DNA of 64,000 nucleotides from Natronorubrum daqingense (GTDB taxonomy: Archaea; Halobacteriota; Halobacteria; Halobacteriales; Natrialbaceae): assembly GCF_001971705.1 (NCBI RefSeq), contig NZ_CP019327.1:3333438-3397437 (forward strand), written 5' to 3'. Shown piece by piece: positions 16,541-24,088 of the stretch (positions are counted from its first letter, which is position 1; each line of letters opens with the position of its first letter). The position numbers were made by a program, and so were the translations under genes. The notes below the pieces were generated by a model. That model searched no databases. It was given only the letters and a program-made list of their open reading frames with translations, and was not told where the DNA came from.

Positions 16541-17095
16541 TCACTCGAGCCAGTCCGGAACCCACGCGACGAGTCGCCGACGCAGGGCCGCGTAGCCCAG
16601 TGAGAGTCCGATTCCGCCGAGAACGAGCGACGCGACCGGGCCGTCGTAGACGATCAGCGCCGGAATCGCGAGCGCGACGCCGAGTGCGGCGTCTTCGGGG
16701 GCTCCGTCGTAGCGAATCCAGCGACGGGGGCGGACCCACCGCCCGCGCACGTGGTCGTAGACGGCGCGCTCGCTCCGGTCGTTCCAGGGGTCCATCTCGG
16801 GGCCGCCGCCGAGCGCGTCGCTCGCCGCGTGGAGCCACGCGCTCACCGCGAACGCCGCCAGCGCTGCCGTGGCGCTCGAGGGGGCGACGAGAGCGACGAC
16901 GGCCACCGGGACGGCGAGTGCGATCCCAGCGACGGGGAAGTGAAACGTTCGTCGGTGGGTGAAGACGAGGTCGACATCCGGCGCGAGACCGCCGACGATC
17001 GCGCCGAGCGCGAGCGGAAGTGCGAATTCGGGGACCACCATCGCGACGGGGGCGACGAGTGCGAGGCCGGCGAACACGTGGGTCGTCGCCATCAT
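16541..17095 (-). CDS. YdjM-like membrane-bound metal-dependent hydrolase family protein
   Basis: A 184-residue protein with an early THVFAG motif, then IVGGLAPDVDLVFTHRRTFHF and WLHAASDALGGGPEMDPW. The conserved H, D-x-D, H-R-x-x-x-H and H-x-x-x-D pattern is that of the DUF457/YdjM group, predicted metal-dependent hydrolases embedded in the membrane. It has about four hydrophobic helices. The physiological substrate is unknown. A second member of the group lies at 20288-20848. Either of two consecutive ATG codons (17095, 17092) may be the start. Confidence 0.85.
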   Translation of the reverse strand: MMATTHVFAGLALVAPVAMVVPEFALPLALGAIVGGLAPDVDLVFTHRRTFHFPVAGIALAVPVAVVALVAPSSATAALAAFAVSAWLHAASDALGGGPEMDPWNDRSERAVYDHVRGRWVRPRRWIRYDGAPEDAALGVALAIPALIVYDGPVASLVLGGIGLSLGYAALRRRLVAWVPDWLE

Positions 17096-17182
17096 CGATA
17101 CCGAACCTTCCGCTGGCAGTGACTAAAAGGGTACGCGCACTCGCCTCGAGGGAGGATTGGCGTCGCCTGCGAGAATCCGCCG

Positions 17183-17665
17183 CTACTCGAGGTTTTCGCG
17201 CTGATAGCTGCCGTCGTAGACGTCCTCGTGGTTCGCTTCGGCGAAGACGAGCTGGGCGATTCGCGCGCCGCGTGCGATTTCGATATCGTGGTGGACCTGC
17301 AACAGGCCTTCCCCGCGGCCTTCGTAGCCGGCGTCCCAGACGGCCGTGTTGAGCATACACGAGTTTCGCATCAGTGACGAACGCGGGTAGACGAACCCGA
17401 TGTGGCCGTCGGGAATGTGAATTCGTTCGCCGTAGCGCGCGACGTACGCGCCCTTTGGCAGATAGTACGTGTCGGGGTCGGCCTCCTCGAGTTCCTCGAG
17501 CGGGCGGGCGATTCGGTCGCCGACTTGTTTCCCGTCTCGGCCGATACGCCCCGGCTCGAGTTGTTCGAAGACGACGTCTAAGGTGAGGTCGACGCCGTTT
17601 GGCTGAATCTGATCGTCGGTCGTCGGCGAGATGTGCTCGGCGACGAACGCACCGGAACGGAACAT
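17183..17665 (-). CDS. dut: dUTP diphosphatase / dCTP deaminase family protein
   Basis: A 160-residue protein of the trimeric dUTPase/DCD fold. Visible motifs are QIQPNGVDLTLD (motif 1), GFVYPRSSLMRNSCMLNTAVWDAGYEG (motifs 2-3, seen as PRSSLMRN and WDAGYEG) and a late RIAQLVFAEA. It hydrolyses dUTP to dUMP, supplying thymidylate precursor and keeping uracil out of DNA; family members in archaea may also deaminate dCTP. It is transcribed alone on the minus strand, with a 489-bp gap upstream. Confidence 0.88.
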   Translation of the reverse strand: MFRSGAFVAEHISPTTDDQIQPNGVDLTLDVVFEQLEPGRIGRDGKQVGDRIARPLEELEEADPDTYYLPKGAYVARYGERIHIPDGHIGFVYPRSSLMRNSCMLNTAVWDAGYEGRGEGLLQVHHDIEIARGARIAQLVFAEANHEDVYDGSYQRENLE

Positions 17666-17801
17666 GTGGGGACAACGCGAGGGAATCGAGAAAAGCGTAT
17701 CCGTTCGTCACGGCCCGTACGCTAGGTTTCCGAGTACCAACGTACACACCACCACACGACACGGCGCGTCGAATACGCGCCACCTCTCGAGACGACACGC
17801 C

Positions 17802-17927
17802 ACACTCGCCGGTGACCGGTGGCTACACTCGCTGGTGACTGGTGGTCACCGTACGTGCGTACACCCACATTATTTACACTGCTTACAGACGGTCCTTACA
17901 CTGCTCTTACACTGCTGACAGACGGTC
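17802..17927. repeat. Two clusters of short direct repeats
   Basis: First cluster: a 23-bp unit beginning ACACTCGC and containing GGTGAC occurs twice in tandem (17802-17824, 17825-17847) with a few differences. Second cluster: TTACACTGCT occurs three times (17874, 17896, 17907), and the first and last are followed by TACAGACGGTC and GACAGACGGTC. The arrangement of repeated decamers around 11-bp blocks resembles multiple protein-binding sites or slippage products; I cannot tell which. Confidence 0.75.
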
Positions 17928-18120
17928 TGCGTACGCTCGCTTCACAGCCGTTTTTGTGCCACTCTGCGTTCGAACCTCGAGGTGAAAGAGTACGGTGGCT
18001 AGCGATTGCCGGACCGTTACGACGAGAGTCGCTCTCCGCGCTCACACCATCGTCGACGACACCGCTCACGAGGACGCGTGTAGTCCCACAAATCGCGCTC
18101 TCCTCGTAGAAACACGCTGG

Positions 18121-18127
18121 ATTTATC
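18121..18127 (+). promoter_or_regulatory. TATA box of the aconitase gene
   Basis: ATTTATC lies about 31 bp before ATG 18155 in GC-rich DNA, the usual distance for a near-leaderless haloarchaeal transcript. It supports the ATG start over the TTG three codons upstream. Confidence 0.55.
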
Positions 18128-18154
18128 AGGCCGGGCAGCCGAGTTTTGTATGCT

Positions 18155-20128
18155 ATGGGACAGACTCTCACCGAGAAGATTCTCGACGATCACCTCGTCG
18201 AGGGCGAACTCGAGACCGGCGAGGAGATCGGGATCGAGATCGACCAGGTACTTACCCAAGACACGACCGGAACGATGGTCTGGCTCCAGTTCGAAGCGAT
18301 GGGACTGGACGAAGTCCAGACCGAGATTGCCGCACAATACTGCGACCACCAGACCTACCAGTTCGACTTTAAGAATACGGACGATCACCGTTTCCTGCGA
18401 TCTGCAGCCGGCACGTTCGGCGCTCATTTCTCCCGACCCGGTAACGGTATCTGTCACAACGTTCACCGCGAGAACTTCGCCGCACCCGGCAAGACACTGC
18501 TGGGATCGGACAGTCACACCCCGACGCCTGGCGGGCTCGGCGAACTCGCCATCGGCGCGGGTGGCATCGACATCACCGTCGCGATGGGCGGTGCACCCTA
18601 CTACGTGGAAATGCCCGAAATCGTCAGCGTTCGCCTCGAGGGCGAACTCCCCGACTGGGCGACCGCGAAGGACGTTATCCTCGAGATGCTCCGTCGTCTC
18701 TCCGTCAAGGGCGGCGTCGGCAAGATTCTCGAGTACACCGGTCCCGGCGTCGAATCGCTCACCGCACCCGAGCGGATGACGATCACCAACATGGGAACCG
18801 AACTCGGCGCGACGACGTCGATCTTCCCAACCGACGAGCAGACCGAGGATTACTTAGAGCGCGTCGGCCGCGGCGACGAGTACGTTGAGCTTCAGCCCGA
18901 CGACGACGCCGAGTACGACGACGAAATCGTCGTCGACCTCTCCGACCTCGAACCGCTGATCGCGACGCCATCGATGCCCGACAACGTCGTGCCCGTCAGC
19001 GAGGTCGAGGGCGAGTCCGTCGAGCAGGTCATCGTCGGCTCCTGTACGAACGGTGGCTACGAGGACATCCTCCCCGTCGCCAAGATGCTCGAGGGCCGCG
19101 AGGTCTCGATGGAAACCGAGACGATCGTCGCCCCCGGCTCCAAGCAGGCCTCCGAGATGCTCGCCCGCGAGGGCTGGGTCGCGGAGATGATGGCCGCTGG
19201 CGTCAACTTCTCCGAGGCGACGTGTGGTGCCTGTATCGGCATCGGTCACGTTCCCGCCTCCGATTCGGTCTCCCTGCGAACCTTCAACCGCAACTTCGAG
19301 GGTCGCTCGGGAATCGAAGACGACAACGTCTACCTCTGTTCGCCGGAGGTCGCCGCCGCCGCGGCGATCAAAGGCGAGATCATCGACCCACGGAACCTCG
19401 AGGAGGAAGTCGACGATCTCGAGGCTCCCGGCGTCGAACTCCCCGACGAGTACGACGGCTCCAAGACGGACCTCATCGCACCCGAGGAAGCCGTCGACGA
19501 CGAACTCATCAAGGGTCCGAACATCGGCGACGTGCCCCTGCGTGACGAACTCGGCTCCGACATCTCGGGAGACGCACTCCTGAAGATGGAGGACAACATC
19601 ACGACCGACCACATCATTCCTGCGACCCAGGACATCCTGATGTACCGCTCGAACGTCCCCAAACTGAGCGAGTTCACTCTCAGCCGCGTCGACGACACCT
19701 TCGCCGAGCGCGCGCTCGAGGCCGACGGCGGGTTCCTCGTCGCCGGCGAGAACTACGGTCAGGGTTCCTCGCGTGAGCACGCCGCCCTCTGTCCGATGTA
19801 CCTCGGCATCGAGGGCGTCCTCGCACAGAGCTTCGCACGCATCCACCGCGCGAATCTCTTCAACTTCGGTATCGTCCCGCTGACGATCGACGAGGAGACC
19901 TACGAGAACATCGATCAGGGCGACGAGATCGAGATCGTCGACGACGTCTACGAGGCCGTCACGAGCGGACAGGAGGAGTTCACCGTCCGCATCAACGACG
20001 ACTACGAAGTCACGACGACCCTCGACGCCTCCGAACGCGAGCGCGCAATCCTCGCCGCCGGTGGCAAACTCTCCTGGACGCGCGACCAGGCCGAAGGCGC
20101 CAGCGGTGCGACGCCCGCCGACGACTGA
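18155..20128 (+). CDS. acn: Aconitate hydratase (aconitase)
   Basis: A 657-residue single-chain aconitase. The 4Fe-4S ligands are in SCTNGGYED and TCGACIG, and the substrate Ser/Arg loop is QGSSREHAA near the C-terminal swivel domain. GSDSHTPTPGG and NITTDHI are further family motifs. It interconverts citrate and isocitrate in the citric acid cycle. The length matches the shorter archaeal/mitochondrial-like class rather than the 900-residue AcnA class. The gene is monocistronic, with a T6 terminator-like run 34 bp after the stop. Confidence 0.96.
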   Translation: MGQTLTEKILDDHLVEGELETGEEIGIEIDQVLTQDTTGTMVWLQFEAMGLDEVQTEIAAQYCDHQTYQFDFKNTDDHRFLRSAAGTFGAHFSRPGNGICHNVHRENFAAPGKTLLGSDSHTPTPGGLGELAIGAGGIDITVAMGGAPYYVEMPEIVSVRLEGELPDWATAKDVILEMLRRLSVKGGVGKILEYTGPGVESLTAPERMTITNMGTELGATTSIFPTDEQTEDYLERVGRGDEYVELQPDDDAEYDDEIVVDLSDLEPLIATPSMPDNVVPVSEVEGESVEQVIVGSCTNGGYEDILPVAKMLEGREVSMETETIVAPGSKQASEMLAREGWVAEMMAAGVNFSEATCGACIGIGHVPASDSVSLRTFNRNFEGRSGIEDDNVYLCSPEVAAAAAIKGEIIDPRNLEEEVDDLEAPGVELPDEYDGSKTDLIAPEEAVDDELIKGPNIGDVPLRDELGSDISGDALLKMEDNITTDHIIPATQDILMYRSNVPKLSEFTLSRVDDTFAERALEADGGFLVAGENYGQGSSREHAALCPMYLGIEGVLAQSFARIHRANLFNFGIVPLTIDEETYENIDQGDEIEIVDDVYEAVTSGQEEFTVRINDDYEVTTTLDASERERAILAAGGKLSWTRDQAEGASGATPADD

Positions 20129-20161
20129 TCAGGCGACGCAACACACCGAACAGTTCCGTCC

Positions 20162-20167
20162 TTTTTT
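20162..20167 (+). terminator. T-run terminator after aconitase
   Basis: A run of six T (20162-20167), 34 bp after the aconitase stop and preceded by GC-rich sequence. Archaeal termination relies on U-runs without needing a hairpin, so this is a plausible end of the acn transcript. Confidence 0.5.
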
Positions 20168-20287
20168 GGGCCGACGAAGCCACCGAGAGTCCTCCGTCCC
20201 GATTCGATCGCCTTCGACAGCGGAACACGGTTCCGTCTCCGGGTTACGGACGACTTAACTACACGCCGTGGATAGGTACGCCCGACC

Positions 20288-20848
20288 ATGTGGCCCTGGG
20301 GACACTTCGGCGTCGCCTACATCGTGTACTCGCTGTACGCCCGCGGCCGATTCGGCCGGCCACCGCGACCGGAGCCGGCGCTGGCGGTCTTGGCTGGCTC
20401 GCAACTCGCCGATCTGATCGACAAGCCACTCGCGTGGTGGTTCGGGATTCTGCCCAGCGGCCGCTCGCTCGCCCACTCGCTGTTGTTCGCCGCGGGGCTG
20501 CTCGCCCTCGTGTACGCCGCTGGATTCGCGCTCGGACGCCTCGAGACCGCGACGGCGTTCGCCATCGCACACCTCGCACACGTCCTCACTGACGTCCCGC
20601 CGCGGGCGTTCCTCGGGTATCCCCACGGGACCGAGTTCCTCGTCTGGCCGCTGCTCGAGCAGCCGACGTTTCGGTTTCACGACCGACTGTTCGAACCGCC
20701 CGCGGTCGTCGAAGTGCTCGTGGGGCCGTTCACGAACCCCGCGATTTTCTTCTTCTCCGAGTGGCTGCTGTTCGGGATGGCGATCGCGCTCTGGTACGTC
20801 GACGGTTGCCCGGGACTCGAGTACGTTCGCGATCGGATCCCGGCGTGA
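20288..20848 (+). CDS. YdjM-like metal-dependent hydrolase family membrane protein
   Basis: A 186-residue protein with about four helices. It begins WPWGHFGVAYIVYSLY and continues with SQLADLIDKPLAWWFGILPSG, RSLAHSLLF and IAHLAHVLTDVPPRAF. The conserved His and Asp positions match the DUF457/YdjM group of predicted membrane hydrolases, to which the protein at 16541-17095 also belongs, though the two are only distantly alike. The function is unknown. It is preceded by an AT-richer TTAACTACAC stretch that may be its promoter. Confidence 0.83.
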   Translation: MWPWGHFGVAYIVYSLYARGRFGRPPRPEPALAVLAGSQLADLIDKPLAWWFGILPSGRSLAHSLLFAAGLLALVYAAGFALGRLETATAFAIAHLAHVLTDVPPRAFLGYPHGTEFLVWPLLEQPTFRFHDRLFEPPAVVEVLVGPFTNPAIFFFSEWLLFGMAIALWYVDGCPGLEYVRDRIPA

Positions 20849-20948
20849 GGGCGTTTTGTCCCTCTCCGGCGTGAGGGTGCCTCGCTCCTCCCGTCCACGC
20901 CGACGAAAACGAACAGCGTCTTGTGAGCGCACCCGATAGCTCGAGTGA

Positions 20949-21869
20949 ATGCCCGCAGACCACGCGAACGCTGGCTATCGACGGTTGTTCGACCGCGAGG
21001 GACTGACCTTCGGCGCGGGCTTTCCCTTGACCGGAGCGAACCGTTCGACGCCCGATCCCGAACGCGAGATCGAACTCGCGACGCACGCCGAGGAGGTCGG
21101 TTTCGACGGCCTCTGGACGCGAGACGTGCCGACCTTCTGGCCCAAATTCGGCGACGCGGGCCAGACGTTCGACACCTGGCCGTGGCTCTCACACGTTGCC
21201 GCGCAGACGGACGACATCGCGCTCGGGACCTCGAGTGTCGTCCTCACGCTGCGACACCCGATTCACGTCGCGAAGTCCGCGGCGACGATCGACCAGCTTT
21301 CCGATGGGCGACTCGTTCTCGGCGTCGCCTCCGGCGACCGCGACCCCGAGTACCCCGCCTTCGACGTCGGCCGCGAGGATCGCGGCCGTGCCTTTCGCGA
21401 GCGATACGAGGCGATCCGGACCCTCTGGCGTGAGGAGTACCCCGAACTCGAGGGCGAGTGGGGCTCGCTCGAGGGCGACCTCGACGTCGTTCCGAAGCCG
21501 ACGGCGGAGACGATTCCGCTCTTGCCGACGGGCAACTCCCGGCAGTCCGACGAGTGGATCGCCGAGCACGGCGACGGCTGGCTCTTCTATCACCTCCCGG
21601 AGTCGACGCTCGAGTCATACCTCGCCGGCTGGCGCGAGCGAGCGGACGAGAAACCGTTCGCCATCGCGGTTCGCGTCGAGTTGGCGGACGATCCGACGGC
21701 CGACCCGGAGCCGCTCCACCTCGGATTCCACGCCGGGATCGAGTGGTTTCGGGACTACTTCCGCAGACTCGAGTCGTACGGACTCGACCACGCGATCATC
21801 GGGATCCAAAACGACGACACGGAGGCGGCGCTGTCGACGTTCGCCGACGAGATCATAGACGGGCTGTAG
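20949..21869 (+). CDS. LLM-class flavin/F420-dependent oxidoreductase
   Basis: A 306-residue protein of the bacterial luciferase-like superfamily: TIDQLSDGRLVLGVASGDRDPEY is the characteristic segment after the third strand, preceded by DDIALGTSSVVLTLRHPIHVAKSAA. The N-terminus (FGAGFPLTG) and C-terminal part (FHAGIEWFRDYFRRLESYG) complete the TIM barrel. Such enzymes use FMN or reduced F420 for oxidations or reductions of small molecules; haloarchaea make F420, so either is possible. The reaction cannot be assigned. It stands alone on the plus strand. Confidence 0.88.
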   Translation: MPADHANAGYRRLFDREGLTFGAGFPLTGANRSTPDPEREIELATHAEEVGFDGLWTRDVPTFWPKFGDAGQTFDTWPWLSHVAAQTDDIALGTSSVVLTLRHPIHVAKSAATIDQLSDGRLVLGVASGDRDPEYPAFDVGREDRGRAFRERYEAIRTLWREEYPELEGEWGSLEGDLDVVPKPTAETIPLLPTGNSRQSDEWIAEHGDGWLFYHLPESTLESYLAGWRERADEKPFAIAVRVELADDPTADPEPLHLGFHAGIEWFRDYFRRLESYGLDHAIIGIQNDDTEAALSTFADEIIDGL

Positions 21870-22150
21870 GTCGAGCGCGTGGAACCGTCCTCATGCGGGG
21901 TAGCGACCGATTTGTGGCCGCCGTCCCGAGCAGGCCGGACTCCTCGAAGCAGTCCTCGAGGCCATCGTGGACGGTCATTCTGACCACGTTAGCCTGCGCG
22001 GACTCCCTCGCGGTCGGCGTCTCGGCGTCTACCACGAGGTCGTCTCGAGCGGCCTCGAGGCTGTCATCCGGTTCGTAGAAGGTCGTCCCGACGCGCTCGA
22101 GTTCGGTGATGGCTTCCTCGTTTCGTTCGGCAGTCGTTTCGTTCCGTTTC
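21853..22150 (-). pseudogene. Coding-like remnant without a proper start
   Basis: Between the oxidoreductase and the next minus-strand gene lies about 300 bp whose minus strand reads as acidic haloarchaeal protein with G/C-ending codons: AITELERVGTTFYEPDDSL, then AARDDLVVDAETPTARESA and MTVHDGLEDCFEESGLLG. No ATG begins this frame upstream; the only start within it is a GTG at 22035, giving 60 residues. I do not recognise it. It may be a decayed gene or the displaced end of another. Coding-looking antisense frames are common in GC-rich DNA, so confidence is low. Confidence 0.3.
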
Positions 22151-22171
22151 GCAGTCCTCTTGTTTCCACCG

Positions 22172-22573
22172 TCAGTCCTCTCGTTCGGCTCGGTCGCGAA
22201 GCCGTCGCTTCTGGCGTCGTTCGGTCACGTGGTCGATGCCGTCGGCGAGTTCGTCTCTGACGTTCGATTCGAAGGCGTCGACCTCCTCGAGGAACTCCGT
22301 GGAGAACTCTTCGACGAGTTCGAACGTCCACTGGTCGCTGATCGCTCCTGCGGGGAGGTGTTCGTCTCGGAGCTCGTTCGCCCACTCCTCGTGGCCGGCG
22401 TCTCTGAGGTCGTCCTCGGCGTCGCTCATCCGATCCATCGCGTGGCCCAGTTGGTGGTGGAACTCGAGTAAGGAGCCGTAGGCCCGGTACACGTACTCGA
22501 TACTGAGTTGAAGGTCGTGGAGAGTGGCTGCTTCACTGTCGCTGAGCTCGAGGTCGTCGGGATCGGTTGCCAT
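22172..22573 (-). CDS. Helical haloarchaeal hypothetical protein
   Basis: A 133-residue, strongly acidic all-helical protein. It opens with DDLELSDSEAATLHDLQLSI, followed by EYVYRAYGSLLEFHHQLGHAMDRM; the end is basic and Arg-rich (TERRQKRRLRDRAERED). The pattern of a DSEAATLHDL start and a GHAMDRM helix is one I associate with a conserved haloarchaeal protein of unknown role. ATG 22573 is used; an upstream ATG would add a non-acidic leader that looks non-coding. It is divergent from the Mrr-like gene. Confidence 0.78.
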   Translation of the reverse strand: MATDPDDLELSDSEAATLHDLQLSIEYVYRAYGSLLEFHHQLGHAMDRMSDAEDDLRDAGHEEWANELRDEHLPAGAISDQWTFELVEEFSTEFLEEVDAFESNVRDELADGIDHVTERRQKRRLRDRAERED

Positions 22574-22712
22574 GGGTAGTCCCACGTGAGAGACAACAAA
22601 AGACGTTTCACGGCTCACTCGACGAGCGAAGCGACCCGACACATTGGCATTTGGCACCATCACACGATCCGAAACGCTATCGGTGCTGGAGTCTTTAGTA
22701 TCGGTGAACGCG

Positions 22713-24080
22713 ATGGCGATCCTGGACGACCTCTCGGACTACGAGTTCGAGGACCTCATGGAGGACGTGTTCCGGAACCTCGGGTACGAGAACGTCCGCC
22801 AAACTCGCCAGACGGCCGAAACGGGTCGGGATATTCTGATGGAGGAGATCGTCGACGGTCACCACCGAGCAGTCGTCGTCGCCTGTGAACACGCGAAGGC
22901 GGTCGGCCAGGGGCCGGTCGAGACCCTCCACTCGGTCGTCGAAGCGCACGACTCCGAGGGCCCCGTTCGCGGAATGGTGGTTACGACCGGCCGATTCACC
23001 GACGCTGCGCGCGAGTACGTCGACGATCTCGGATCCAGACGAGACGGGGGCATCGAACTCCTCGATGGCACTGCCATCAGCGAGCTGAGTGATGGCATCG
23101 GGATGGACCTCTACAACGGCCGGATCGAGATCAACTGTGAAGAGGCGCTTCGACCGATGCACCCGACCGCCGGCCGCGACGCACCGGTCTTCGACGCCCT
23201 GCAGAACGTCGAGAACCTCGAGTCGGTGACCGTTCCGACCCCCGAAACGACCGTCTCGCTGGAACCGATGGTGGCCGTTCACGCGAAGACGAGCGCCACG
23301 TTCGAGACGGCCGCCGGCGTCGTCCACCAGGTCGACGAAACGGACGACCTCGTGTTGCACGCCGGAAGCGACTCGCCACGGATCGCAGACGACGACGTCA
23401 GATCACTCGTCTCGAATCGCTCAGCCCCCCGGGTCGATCTCGAGCGCGTCGACCTCGAGCGAACGTTCGACGGCGTCGATGTCGACCGATTCGGTCAGAC
23501 GGAGACGAGGTACAAACAGTGGGCGATCGACCGAGTCCAGCAAACGCACTCGACGACGGTCCACTATACGGGCGAGAACAATCTGGACTACGAGAAGGAC
23601 TGCACGCCCAGACCGTCTGATATCTCGATCTGGTCGATCGACCCCGTCTACGCACCACACGTTCAGTCGACGCTCTCACTCGGTGACTACACGTACACGT
23701 ACAGCTACTACGCCGCCGGTCCCTCTCGAGCGACGACGACGAACGAGTTTGCCAAGTGTGTCCATTGCGAGAGGGCCGACCCCGAGGAGACGTACACGTA
23801 CTGTCCGAACTGTGGCAGCATCAACTGCGACGACCACATCGAGACGGAGCGACTCGAGGGTGAACCGGTCTGTACGGGCTGTGCGGTCACGGAGCGATTC
23901 GCGTTCCGAACGATGTACTTCTACAGCGAGGCGAACGCCGAGGCCTTCAGCGAGGAGTACGCCGCGATGTCGATCCAGGAAAAAGCGACGGAGAACACCC
24001 CATTGGCAGCAGGAACCGTTCTCGCGCTGGCACTCGCGGTGTTCGCCCTCGCCCTCGTGCTCTCGCTTGGCCTCCTCTGA
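22713..24080 (+). CDS. Mrr-like restriction endonuclease-fold protein with zinc ribbon and C-terminal membrane anchor; active site altered
   Basis: A 455-residue protein. Residues 1-110 look like an Mrr-type domain (DYEFEDLMEDVFRNLGYENV, then GRDILMEE with Asp40, and a VVTTGRFTDAAREYV end). The strand that should carry the catalytic E-x-K reads VVVACEHAKAV, with Ala57 and Glu59 in those places, so nuclease activity is doubtful. About residues 345-400 hold paired zinc knuckles (CVHC, CPNC, CDDH, CTGC), and the last 25 residues are one hydrophobic helix (ALALAVFALALVLSLGLL). This topology suggests a membrane-bound DNA-binding or sensing protein. ATG 22713 is the domain start; GTG 22704 is an alternative. 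Confidence 0.8.
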   Translation: MAILDDLSDYEFEDLMEDVFRNLGYENVRQTRQTAETGRDILMEEIVDGHHRAVVVACEHAKAVGQGPVETLHSVVEAHDSEGPVRGMVVTTGRFTDAAREYVDDLGSRRDGGIELLDGTAISELSDGIGMDLYNGRIEINCEEALRPMHPTAGRDAPVFDALQNVENLESVTVPTPETTVSLEPMVAVHAKTSATFETAAGVVHQVDETDDLVLHAGSDSPRIADDDVRSLVSNRSAPRVDLERVDLERTFDGVDVDRFGQTETRYKQWAIDRVQQTHSTTVHYTGENNLDYEKDCTPRPSDISIWSIDPVYAPHVQSTLSLGDYTYTYSYYAAGPSRATTTNEFAKCVHCERADPEETYTYCPNCGSINCDDHIETERLEGEPVCTGCAVTERFAFRTMYFYSEANAEAFSEEYAAMSIQEKATENTPLAAGTVLALALAVFALALVLSLGLL

Positions 24081-24088
24081 GCAGCTAG

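Larger units (their letters stand above)
17666..18154. other. 489-bp intergenic region upstream of aconitase with short repeats
   Basis: No gene is supported on either strand. The region is less GC-rich than its surroundings and contains two clusters of direct repeats (separate entry), a GTTTTTG stretch near 17950 and, at its right end, the TTTATC promoter element of aconitase. It may carry regulatory sites for the aconitase gene or for the divergently oriented dut gene. Confidence 0.55.

Noticed and set aside
17966..17979. tRNA T-loop (GTTCGAACC)
   Set aside because: No acceptor, D or anticodon stems can be drawn around it at tRNA spacing.
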